From Acetivibrio cellulolyticus CD2 (GTDB lineage: Bacteria; Bacillota; Clostridia; Acetivibrionales; Acetivibrionaceae), in the NCBI RefSeq assembly GCF_000179595.2, contig NZ_JH556653.1, positions 273,864-337,863 on the forward strand: a stretch of 64,000 bases of DNA, written 5' to 3'. The notes under the pieces were generated by a model, which was given only the letters and a program-made list of their open reading frames with translations, did not search any database and was not told where the DNA came from. Shown here piece by piece: positions 17,346 to 25,414 of the stretch (the first letter of the stretch is position 1; every line of letters begins with the position of its first letter). The position numbers were made by a program, and so were the translations under genes.

Positions 17346-18160
17346 CTAAAAGCCATAAAATATACCATAACAATCAAACCCAGTACAATTCTATAATAAC
17401 CAAAGGCAGTAAAATCTTTCCTTCTAATATATCCCATAAGAAACTTAATTGCAAAAATTGAAACCACAAAAGCTACAATCATACCTGATAAAAGTACTGT
17501 TAATTCTGATCCGGTAAATGCAAATCCAAATTTAACAATCTTTAAAAGACTCGCTCCAAACATAACTGGTATTGCTAAAAAGAAGGAGAACTCCGCTGCT
17601 ATTTCTCTTGAACAGCCAATTAGTATCGCCCCCAAAATAGTTGCCCCAGAACGTGAAGTCCCAGGAATCAAGGACAACACTTGAAATATACCGATTATTG
17701 CAGCTGTCTTGTAACTAAGTTGGTCAAACCCATTAACCAAAGAAGTCTTTGCTCTATTTCGCTTTTCCAGAAGGATAAATAAAATACCATAAATAATTAA
17801 GGTAGCTGTAACTGTTTGGTAATTGTAGAATAGAGCATCTATTTTATCATCAAAAGGTATACCTATTATTGCTGCCGGCATAACCGCAACCAATACCTTC
17901 ATCCACAAGGAAATAGTATCCTTCTTTACTTGCAGCTTCTTTTCTTTGAAAGATACAGGAAACAACTTATTCCAAAATAGCATTATTACTGCTAATATTG
18001 CTCCAAGCTGAATAACAACCAAAAATACCTCCTTGAATTCTTTGGACACATTTAGCTTTATAAACTCATCTGCCAAAATCATATGCCCCGTACTACTGAT
18101 TGGCAGCCACTCTGTAATTCCTTCAATAATACCAAGAATAATTGCTTTAATAATTTCCAT
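17342..18160 (-). CDS. uppP: Undecaprenyl-diphosphatase UppP/BacA
   Basis: 272 residues. Integral membrane enzyme that removes a phosphate from undecaprenyl diphosphate to recycle the cell-wall lipid carrier; overexpression gives bacitracin resistance. Signature motifs are intact: GIIEGITEWLPISSTGH near the N-terminus and SLIPGTSRSGATI in the middle, with about eight transmembrane helices. I use ATG 18158-18160; an in-frame TTG seven codons upstream coincides with the GGAGGAG ribosome site and is therefore unlikely. Single-gene unit. Confidence 0.94.
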   Translation of the reverse strand: MEIIKAIILGIIEGITEWLPISSTGHMILADEFIKLNVSKEFKEVFLVVIQLGAILAVIMLFWNKLFPVSFKEKKLQVKKDTISLWMKVLVAVMPAAIIGIPFDDKIDALFYNYQTVTATLIIYGILFILLEKRNRAKTSLVNGFDQLSYKTAAIIGIFQVLSLIPGTSRSGATILGAILIGCSREIAAEFSFFLAIPVMFGASLLKIVKFGFAFTGSELTVLLSGMIVAFVVSIFAIKFLMGYIRRKDFTAFGYYRIVLGLIVMVYFMAFR

Positions 18161-18493
18161 ATTTTTTTGCGTCTCCTCCAATTGAAATTAAAACCAAAGT
18201 TATATTTTAGCATTCCTACAGTTTTTCACTCTAAAAATTTGTGTTGTAAAGTACAATTTTCAAAAGCAACAGTCTTTTCATAACCTGTCAGGTAACTTGT
18301 AAATCGCCTTATGATTTCTATGAAATTATACATCAGAAGGATTCCAATATCAACCACATTTTAATAATAATGAATATGGATTTTATGTAGCTGAAAGTAT
18401 AATATACATAATTTGAGCAGCATACAGGTTATACTAATTTAATAAAACAAGCGGCATGCATCATTAGTACTGTTCGTTATCATGAGGTGAAAA
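18161..18493. other. Divergent intergenic region, no clear feature
   Basis: AT-rich region between uppP and the asparaginase gene, which point away from each other. It must hold both promoters, but I see no pair of hexamers with proper spacing. A short palindrome ACCTGTCAGGT near 18283 is the only regular element. Confidence 0.4.
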
Positions 18494-19543
18494 ATGGAAC
18501 CATTAGTTGCACTAACAAGGTCTAATTATATAGAAAGCCTGCATTATGGGTTTATCTGTGTAGTAAACTCATCTGGAAAAATTCTTTATCATCTGGGTGA
18601 TTACAATACTAAAATATTTTTCCGTTCGTCTGCAAAACCGATTCAAGCAATACCGCTTATCAAATCAGGTGCAGCAAAAGCATTTAACCTTTCGAAAAAG
18701 GAAATTGCCATTGCATGCGCCTCACATACTGGTCAAAAAAAGCACCAGGAGACTATTAAATCGATTTTGAACAAACTGGACCTTGATGAGGCAAACCTGC
18801 ACTGCGGCATAACAAAGCCTTCTAATGCTGAAGAATATAAAAACCTTGTAAGCGAAGGCAACTCACCTTCAGCCACCCACTGCAGCTGTTCCGGCAAGCA
18901 CTCCTCAATGCTGGCTCTTGCTAAATTCAGAGGATACGATATAGGTAGTTATGAAAAAACAGGCAGCCCCGTACAACAAGAGATTTTACAAACAATCGCC
19001 GAATTCACCAATGAGGATGTAAACTCTATACCTTTTGGAACTGACGGATGCGGTGTGCCGGTATACCTTCTACCTATATATAAAATTGCCCTGTCGTACG
19101 CAAAATTTTCGGAGAATTCCGAGAACCCAGCTAGTTCTTATTACTATCCATGCAGAACTATTTTTGAGTCTATGGTAAGCTTCCCGGAAATGGTTGCAGG
19201 TGACAAAGAATTCTGTACAGAGTTGATGCAGGTGACAAAAGGAAAACTCATAGGAAAGTTAGGCAGCGAGGCAGTGTATTGTCTTGGTGTAAAAGAAGGT
19301 AACCTTGGTATCTGTATAAAGATTATTGATGGTAATAGTCGGGCACTTTATCCAATAGTCATTCAAATTTTAAAAGAGCTTGATATTTTAGATGAAGCAG
19401 AGTTCTCAAAGCTAAAACACTGGTACAACATTGAATTGAAAAACAATTTAAATGAAACCATAGGAAAAATACTGCCTATTTTCAACATAAAAAAGCCGAT
19501 AAGTCATCGGCATTTTTTAGGCGAAAATATTTTATTTGAGTAA
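18494..19543 (+). CDS. Thermolabile-type L-asparaginase (PF06089, Rhizobium etli AnsA-like)
   Basis: 349 residues. Converts asparagine to aspartate and ammonia. This family is unrelated to E. coli AnsA/AnsB; the Rhizobium etli enzyme uses Ser/Lys tandems and a zinc site. Matching features: FRSSAKPIQ (Ser45, Ser46, Lys48), CSCSGKH (Cys132, Lys135) and GTDGCGVP with the third Cys ligand near 188. GAGGTG lies before the ATG. The last residues are encoded across a complete terminator hairpin (19495-19518), which is unusual. It converges with the phosphate-uptake operon. Confidence 0.9.
   Translation: MEPLVALTRSNYIESLHYGFICVVNSSGKILYHLGDYNTKIFFRSSAKPIQAIPLIKSGAAKAFNLSKKEIAIACASHTGQKKHQETIKSILNKLDLDEANLHCGITKPSNAEEYKNLVSEGNSPSATHCSCSGKHSSMLALAKFRGYDIGSYEKTGSPVQQEILQTIAEFTNEDVNSIPFGTDGCGVPVYLLPIYKIALSYAKFSENSENPASSYYYPCRTIFESMVSFPEMVAGDKEFCTELMQVTKGKLIGKLGSEAVYCLGVKEGNLGICIKIIDGNSRALYPIVIQILKELDILDEAEFSKLKHWYNIELKNNLNETIGKILPIFNIKKPISHRHFLGENILFE
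19489..19518. terminator. Bidirectional terminator inside the asparaginase 3' coding end
   Basis: GCCGAT (19495-19500) and ATCGGC (19506-19511) form a hairpin flanked by A6 (19489-19494) and T6 (19513-19518). It can end transcription from both the asparaginase and the opposing phosphate operon, yet lies about 26-55 bases before the asparaginase stop codon. Confidence 0.7.
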
Positions 19544-19566
19544 TACCATCTTTAAAATAGTCCGGT

Positions 19567-20190
19567 TTATGAATTCTTCATAATAACGTCTTCAATCGCA
19601 TTTGCAACATCTTCACAAGCATCACAGCACTTCTCCAGGAAGTGGAATGTAGATTCCCATGCTGCCACTTCTTTAAAGTCATTACAATTGACGTATAGAT
19701 CCCTCATAGCTTCTGTATAAAGCTTGTCTCCATCTTCCTCAAGGTGATTAACATCTACGATCAATTCATGTAAAGTCTTGGATTTTCTGAAATTATGCAG
19801 CTCACCAAGAGCTACCTTTAATGAGTCACAGCATTTAACAATAACTTCTGTCATCTTTAAAGCATATGGACGGATATTCGTAACATTAAACATATACATT
19901 CTAAGCGCAACATCCTCAATTGCATCTGTAACATTATCTATTGTATTTGCCAATGCCATGATATCTTCTCTCTCAATAGGCGTGATAAATTCCTTTACCA
20001 GCTTTTTTGTCATTACATGCCTTGCTTCATCTCCAGCATGCTCAATACTGTGCATTTCTTCTACTTTCTTTACTAATTCGTCCGCCTTAAAATTGTTCAT
20101 GATTTTATTCAACAAATCTGCTGCTTTACAAGAGTGTTCAACTAATTCTACAAACGTATCATAGTAGTATTCATCTTTTTTACGAGCCAT
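19567..20190 (-). CDS. DUF47/PhoU-like partner of phosphate transporter
   Basis: 207 residues from ATG 20188-20190 (AGAGGA upstream; the in-frame TTG three codons earlier is less likely). All-helical PhoU-like protein with the acidic E/DxxxD metal-binding pattern seen in this family (EHAGDEARH near 51, HLEEDGDKLYTEAM near 150). DUF47 genes nearly always sit next to PiT transporters and are thought to regulate them. It is 36 bases downstream of pit in the same operon. Confidence 0.92.
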   Translation of the reverse strand: MARKKDEYYYDTFVELVEHSCKAADLLNKIMNNFKADELVKKVEEMHSIEHAGDEARHVMTKKLVKEFITPIEREDIMALANTIDNVTDAIEDVALRMYMFNVTNIRPYALKMTEVIVKCCDSLKVALGELHNFRKSKTLHELIVDVNHLEEDGDKLYTEAMRDLYVNCNDFKEVAAWESTFHFLEKCCDACEDVANAIEDVIMKNS

Positions 20191-20226
20191 AATTCCCAAT
20201 CCTCTTTCATTAAATTATATTATTCG

Positions 20227-21276
20227 TTAAAATATCTGCATAAATAACCACGCCATCAAAAAGCCTATCAGACCACATCCAGGGAATGTAAGAACCCATG
20301 CGAGCATCATTTCTTTAACAACTCCCCAGTTTACTGAAGATATACGTTTTGCTGCTCCAACACCCATAACGGCAGTTGTCTTTGTATGGGTTGTACTAAC
20401 CGGCAATCCGGTTGTAGATGCTATAAAAAGGCATATAACCCCTGCAAAATCGGCCGCAAAACCCTGATGTTTTTCAAGCTTTACCATATCCATTCCCACA
20501 GCTTTTATTATACGGTATCCTCCGATAGAAGTACCAAAAGCCATTACTACTGAGCAAAGAATAATCAACCAGAGCGGAATATGAAATTCGGTTACTGATT
20601 GTCCCCTAGCGAGAAACATTCCCAGCAAAAATACTCCCATGAATTTCTGTCCATCCTGTGCACCATGCATAAATGCCATACCTGCACTACCCAAGATCTG
20701 CGCATCCTTAAAAAGAGTAAATGTTTTTGCCCTGTTTAAGCCTCCACAAATCAATTCTACTATCTTTACAATCACCCAGCCCATAATAAAACCTAATCCG
20801 ATAGATAATGCCAATCCATAAAGAACCTTAACCCACTCGCTAAAATTAATACCACCTATGCCTCCCTGAAGTGCAATTGCGGCACCACTAATTCCTGCGA
20901 TCAGTGCATGGCTTTCACTTGTTGGAATCCCAAACCACCAAGCTGCCGTTGCCCAAAGAACAATTGCAAAAAGGGCCGCACAAAGTGCTATAAGTGCTTC
21001 CCTAGGATCTCCACCAAAATCAACCATATTGTAGATAGTCTTTGCTACCTTCGAATTTACCATAGTCATAACTAAAACACCCAAGAAATTAAAAACAGCT
21101 GCCATCCCAATAGCAGTCTTAGGTTTTATTGACCTAGTTGAAACACAGGTAGCAATGGCATTAGGAGCATCCGTCCAACCATTAACCAATATAACTCCTA
21201 AAGTTAGTAGTGTAGTTACAACTAAAGCTGGATTTCTCAATAATTCGCTTAAAAAACCACTAAGTGTTACTGTCAT
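20227..21276 (-). CDS. pit: PiT-family inorganic phosphate transporter
   Basis: 349 residues, about ten transmembrane helices. Low-affinity phosphate (or metal-phosphate) symporter. The two inverted PiT signature repeats are present: VNGWTDAPNAIATCVSTRSI near 31-50 and, in the second half, MAFGTSIGGYRIIKAVGMDM and TTGLPVSTTHTKTTAVMGVG. GGAAAG lies upstream of the ATG. First gene of a two-gene operon with the DUF47 regulator; the region upstream carries PhoP-box-like repeats, so induction by phosphate limitation is likely. Confidence 0.93.
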   Translation of the reverse strand: MTVTLSGFLSELLRNPALVVTTLLTLGVILVNGWTDAPNAIATCVSTRSIKPKTAIGMAAVFNFLGVLVMTMVNSKVAKTIYNMVDFGGDPREALIALCAALFAIVLWATAAWWFGIPTSESHALIAGISGAAIALQGGIGGINFSEWVKVLYGLALSIGLGFIMGWVIVKIVELICGGLNRAKTFTLFKDAQILGSAGMAFMHGAQDGQKFMGVFLLGMFLARGQSVTEFHIPLWLIILCSVVMAFGTSIGGYRIIKAVGMDMVKLEKHQGFAADFAGVICLFIASTTGLPVSTTHTKTTAVMGVGAAKRISSVNWGVVKEMMLAWVLTFPGCGLIGFLMAWLFMQIF

Positions 21277-21391
21277 TTTTCATCAACTTTCCTTTGATTT
21301 TCATAAATTTTTCTCTATATGTCTTTTTTACCTTCTTGACCTTTTTTAGAATAGCATAATTTATGTGGACATACAATAGCCATTAGCAAAT

Positions 21392-21430
21392 CTTACAGCT
21401 ATTTAACATTTATTTAACAATTTGATTACA
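21392..21430. promoter_or_regulatory. PhoP-box-like array upstream of phosphate operon
   Basis: Four hexamers CTTACA (21392), TTAACA (21403), TTAACA (21414) and ATTACA (21425) recur every 11 bp with 5-bp gaps on the plus strand, 116-154 bases upstream of the transporter ATG on the opposite strand. This is the layout of the Bacillus PhoP box (TTNACA repeats with about 5-bp spacing). Confidence 0.6.
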
Positions 21431-21536
21431 TGTATATTATATTTTAAGTTTACCATCTTATCCTTAAAAATATCTTAAAATTTGGTTTGTATTTCTAAGT
21501 TTATTTTATCCGTTTTTGAAAAAAGAAATCATTAAA

Positions 21537-21564
21537 AAAAGAGCTGCAGATTAAAGTCTGCAGC
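21537..21564 (-). terminator. Terminator of the acyl-CoA ligase gene
   Basis: GCTGCAGA (21543-21550) and TCTGCAGC (21557-21564), perfect 8-bp stem, followed on the minus strand by seven T. Confidence 0.85.
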
Positions 21565-21588
21565 CCCAAATTAGCAAAATGTTGGAAC

Positions 21589-23223
21589 TTATTTTGTCGT
21601 CTGAGCCTCAACCAGTCTCTTACCACAATATATTTCGCGAAGACGCGGCTTCTCAATTTTGCCGGTAGGATTTCTTGGTACCTGGGCAAAAATAATTTTA
21701 TGTGGTCGTTTATAACGCGGCAACTCCATACAAAACTCGTTAATATCTTCTTCAGTGCATACCGCACCTTCCTTCAGTTCAATAATTGCTGCTGCAATTT
21801 CTCCAAGTCTCTCGTCAGGTAAACCGATCACAGCCACATCCTTAATAGCATTATTCGCACGCAGGAAATCTTCAATCTGTACAGGATACAGGTTTTCCCC
21901 ACCAGTGATAATAACATCTTTTTTACGGTCAACCAGATAAACAAAACCATCTTCGTCCATTCGTGCAACATCCCCAGTATATAACCAACCGTCCTTGAGT
22001 ATTTCTGCAGTTGCTTTCGGGTTGTTGAAGTAGCATTTCATCACACCGGGACCTTTGACAATCAATTCACCTACTTCTCCTTGCTCAACAGGCTCGCCGT
22101 TCTCTTTAACTATTGCAATTTCCCATAGATAGCCTGCTTTTCCGATTGATCCAACCTTATGTATGTTTTCAACCCCAAGATGAACACAGCCTGGCCCAAT
22201 TGATTCACTGAGACCATAGTTGGTATCATACTGATGATTTGGGAATACCTGCTTCCATCTGCGTATCAGACTAGGAGGCACTGGTTGTGCTCCAATATGC
22301 ATCAGTCTCCATTGGTCAATGCGATAGTCTTCCAGTCGAATGTCACCACGCTCGATAGCATCCAGAATATCTTGCACCCATGGCACAAGCAACCAAACAA
22401 TAGTCGCTTTTTCTTCAGACACCGCCTGCATAACCCACTCAGGCTTAACCCCCCTGAGAATAACAGCTTTGCTTCCAGACAAAAGACTGCCGAACCAGTG
22501 CATTTTAGCACCAGTATGATAGAGCGGCGGAATACACAAAAACACATCTTCACGTGTCTGCGAATGATGGTTCTGCTCAGTCATACACGAGGAAATCAGT
22601 GCATGGTGTGAATGAAGAATCGCTTTTGGAAATCCGGTTGTACCGGAAGAAAAATATATTGCTGCATCGTCATCGTCCTTCAACTCAACAGCCGGTGCTG
22701 TGGATGAGCAATAAGAAACAAGTTTATCATAACTATCAGCAAAAGTAGGTCTGTTTTCGCCAACATAGAAAAATGTTTTGACGCCGTGGAGATGGTCAAA
22801 CACCTGCTCCACACGTCCAATAAATTCCGGCCCAAATATCAGGGCATCAGCCTCTGCCAACTCCAGACAATACTTTATTTCGTCTGCAGTATAACGGTAA
22901 TTCATAGGCACAGCCAGAGCTCCAGTTTTCAAAATTCCAAAGTATATTGGAAGCCACTCAAGGCAGTTCATAAGCAAAATTGCAACTTTATCACCCTTTT
23001 TGATTCCTCGGGTAAGCAAAAGGTTTGCAAAACGGTTTGCCTTTATATCAAATTCCTTCCATGTCATTTCACGACGATATTTTTCATTCGGGCTTGTCTC
23101 GATCAGGTTGTATTCACGCCAGGTAACTGTATGATCGGGTTGATTGGTTGGATTGATTTCAACGAGACTGACCTCCATTGGATAAAGTTTTGCATTTCTT
23201 TCAAGAAAATCAGTAATAGCCAT
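21589..23223 (-). CDS. AMP-forming acyl-CoA synthetase/ligase
   Basis: 544 residues, full-length ANL-superfamily enzyme that activates a carboxylic acid with ATP to an acyl-AMP and then an acyl-CoA. P-loop YFSSGTTGFPKA (about 192), NYGLSES aromatic motif, YTGDVARMDEDGFVYLVDRK hinge and C-terminal catalytic Lys in NPTGKIEK. The substrate (medium- or long-chain, or an aryl acid) cannot be told. The gene has noticeably more G and C than its neighbours, which suggests acquisition by transfer. It stands alone behind a T-box leader, an unexpected controller for such an enzyme. AAAGGA lies ten bases before the ATG. Confidence 0.88.
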   Translation of the reverse strand: MAITDFLERNAKLYPMEVSLVEINPTNQPDHTVTWREYNLIETSPNEKYRREMTWKEFDIKANRFANLLLTRGIKKGDKVAILLMNCLEWLPIYFGILKTGALAVPMNYRYTADEIKYCLELAEADALIFGPEFIGRVEQVFDHLHGVKTFFYVGENRPTFADSYDKLVSYCSSTAPAVELKDDDDAAIYFSSGTTGFPKAILHSHHALISSCMTEQNHHSQTREDVFLCIPPLYHTGAKMHWFGSLLSGSKAVILRGVKPEWVMQAVSEEKATIVWLLVPWVQDILDAIERGDIRLEDYRIDQWRLMHIGAQPVPPSLIRRWKQVFPNHQYDTNYGLSESIGPGCVHLGVENIHKVGSIGKAGYLWEIAIVKENGEPVEQGEVGELIVKGPGVMKCYFNNPKATAEILKDGWLYTGDVARMDEDGFVYLVDRKKDVIITGGENLYPVQIEDFLRANNAIKDVAVIGLPDERLGEIAAAIIELKEGAVCTEEDINEFCMELPRYKRPHKIIFAQVPRNPTGKIEKPRLREIYCGKRLVEAQTTK

Positions 23224-23287
23224 TTTTCAGCATCCTTTCTTTGCCTGTAAAATCATATAAAATCAGGCTAAATCGGTATAAAAATAC

Positions 23288-23460
23288 GTCCTCTGTTGAA
23301 GCAGTCACAAACTGCATTAAAACAGAGGACGGATATATCCGTGGTACCACCTCATTTGCTGCCACCTAACAGAGTACAGCCAATAGAGCAATCACATTAT
23401 GCTCCGGCACATTAACGGGCATTCCCGCCGCAGTCTACGTGGAAAACCGCTTGTAAAATT
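23288..23460 (-). promoter_or_regulatory. T-box leader with intrinsic terminator
   Basis: Minus strand carries the T-box core AATGAGGTGGTACCACGG (23339-23356), then a terminator with perfect arms 23288-23297 and 23321-23330 and a T-rich tail, plus the CCCGTTA segment often seen upstream of the core. T-boxes read the charging state of a tRNA and prevent termination when it is uncharged. Stem I lies between here and about 23600, but I cannot read the specifier codon with confidence, so the sensed amino acid is unknown. It sits 65 bases upstream of the acyl-CoA ligase start. Confidence 0.85.
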
Positions 23461-23626
23461 AATTCCATTCTATCACTGACATGTACAATTTTCAAGTGCT
23501 TATCCTATTTGTTGTAGACTTTTCATATACCAACTACTTACTGACATATATAAGGTTACTAGTATATAATCCCATTATAACAGAGGAACGTTCAAGTTTT
23601 TTGCTCTGTGCGCTTAAATTCCGAAC

Positions 23627-24628
23627 TCATTTATCGAAAAATTTGAGGTACTCCTCATACCCTTCCCTTTTAAGATCTTTTACAGGTATAAAACGTAAGG
23701 CTGCTGAATTTATACAATACCTTACACCTGTTGGTGTTGGGCCATCACCAAATACATGCCCCAAATGAGAGTCTGCATATTTGCTTCTCACTTCAGTACG
23801 TATCATTGAATGACTTTTATCAACCTTTTCTTTTATATTTTCCTTAACAAGAGGTTTATCAAAACTCGGCCATCCGCATCCTGAATCAAACTTGTCAAGC
23901 GAAATGAATAATGGCTCTCCCGAAACAATATCTACATAAATTCCGTCTTCTTTATTATCCCAGTATTCGTTCTCGAAAGGCCTTTCCGTTGCATTCTCCT
24001 GGGTTACTTGATACTGCAATTTTGACAACTTATTCCTTAATGTATCATCATCTAATTTAATATATTGTTTTTCTGCAGTTTCCCTTATTCTGCAAGTCTT
24101 TTGAATAAACGCCTCCCGACCTGAGCCAATCTTGTAGCTCTTATAATGCTCAGGATTTTTCAGATGATAATCTTGATGATATTCCTCTGCAGGATAAAAT
24201 TCTGAAGCCCTTATTATCATTGTTGCAATAGGTTTATTAAAGCTTCCTCCATTTTGCAAATTTCTCTTTGATTCCTCAGCCAGCTCTCTCTGCTTTTCAT
24301 CATGGTAAAATATTGCTGTACGATACTGCGAACCCTTATCAAAAAATTGTCCATTTGGATCATTGGGATCAATCTGGCTCCAAAAAATATCCAGGAGGTT
24401 TTCATACTTAACCATCCCAGGGTCGTATTTGATCTGTACAGCTTCAAAATGCCCTGTTTCTCCCAAGCAAACCTGCTCATACGTCGGATTCTTAATATGT
24501 CCTCCAGTATAGCCTGCAATCACTTGATAAACACCACCAAGTTCTCTAAATGGAGGAACCATACACCAGAAGCATCCACCAGCAAATGTAGCAAATTTAT
24601 AATCCAATTCGTTAAATTTATTGTTCAT
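23627..24628 (-). CDS. msrAB: Fused peptide methionine sulfoxide reductase MsrA/MsrB
   Basis: 333 residues from ATG 24626-24628 (GGGAGTGG upstream; an in-frame ATG six codons earlier overlaps that site). N-terminal MsrA (about 12-170) has the catalytic Cys in FAGGCFWCM and reduces Met-S-sulfoxide; C-terminal MsrB (about 195-330) has [20 protein letters not shown] and catalytic Cys in [10 protein letters not shown], reducing Met-R-sulfoxide. The MsrB part lacks the zinc CxxC pairs, as in the form-1 type. Cytosolic, since there is no signal peptide. Works with thioredoxin to repair oxidised proteins. Confidence 0.95.
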   Translation of the reverse strand: MNNKFNELDYKFATFAGGCFWCMVPPFRELGGVYQVIAGYTGGHIKNPTYEQVCLGETGHFEAVQIKYDPGMVKYENLLDIFWSQIDPNDPNGQFFDKGSQYRTAIFYHDEKQRELAEESKRNLQNGGSFNKPIATMIIRASEFYPAEEYHQDYHLKNPEHYKSYKIGSGREAFIQKTCRIRETAEKQYIKLDDDTLRNKLSKLQYQVTQENATERPFENEYWDNKEDGIYVDIVSGEPLFISLDKFDSGCGWPSFDKPLVKENIKEKVDKSHSMIRTEVRSKYADSHLGHVFGDGPTPTGVRYCINSAALRFIPVKDLKREGYEEYLKFFDK

Positions 24629-25414
24629 AATAACGTCCACTCCCATCCAGTACAATTTTGCACTCACCTAATACTTATAATATCGTTACCCTTAAATATT
24701 ATATATAAATCGCAGTTTTTTAAATTATAGAAACTATTTCCTCATATAGCAATTTGATATTTATGAAATCTGTTTTACAAAATATATAATAGAAAGTACA
24801 ATAACTAACTTTCCTTTGTTGGTATTAATTTATGTACACACTTATTCCTTAAATTATATCTTTGATACATATATAAATTGGATGGTTACAATTTCTTTTA
24901 TAATCTTATGTAAATCTGAATCTTTTATATAATAATTACACACTATACAATTAAAATATTACTAGATATAAAAACCTGGTTAACTTATCTTAACGATCAC
25001 TAGATACAATTGTTGACATATCATTCAAACTGTCGTAACATTAATATGTTAATTTATATGTCATTATTTACATGTTGTCTATTGATTAATACAAGTTCGG
25101 ATTTCACAAAAAAATATTGCTGCACGTTGAATTATTGTAGTTAGTCTGTCATAGAAATTACCGAAGAATTCAGTAGCAAATGAAGTGAGGTAGAATGAGT
25201 GTTATGGTCTATAAAATTTTATACTATACCAAAAAAGAGTAAGCAAAAACAAACTTAACATGAAAAATCCAAAGTAATATTTCAGCTATTACTTAATAAT
25301 TTTATTTTTCATTGTATAGAGCATATTCTCCGGTAAATACTACAATAATAGACGAGATTTTAAGCATTATCTTTAGATTTCAAGAAAGTTATTAAATATT
25401 AGGAGAAGATACTT
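24629..25414. other. Long intergenic region upstream of branching enzyme
   Basis: About 785 bases, very AT-rich, between divergent msrAB and the branching-enzyme gene. It holds one good plus-strand promoter (25013-25041), leaving a leader of roughly 360 bases. A 15-codon reading frame at 25195-25242 has GTGAGG upstream but no recognisable product. ACTAGATA occurs twice (24961 and 25000). I see no terminator and no known riboswitch. Confidence 0.4.
25013..25041 (+). promoter_or_regulatory. Promoter for the branching-enzyme gene
   Basis: TTGACA (25013-25018), 17-base spacer, TAACAT (25036-25041). The start would lie about 365 bases before the coding region, an unusually long leader. Confidence 0.55.

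Noticed and set aside
25195..25242. 15-codon frame in the branching-enzyme leader
   Set aside because: It has a fair ribosome site but no recognisable or repeated codons that would indicate a leader peptide.
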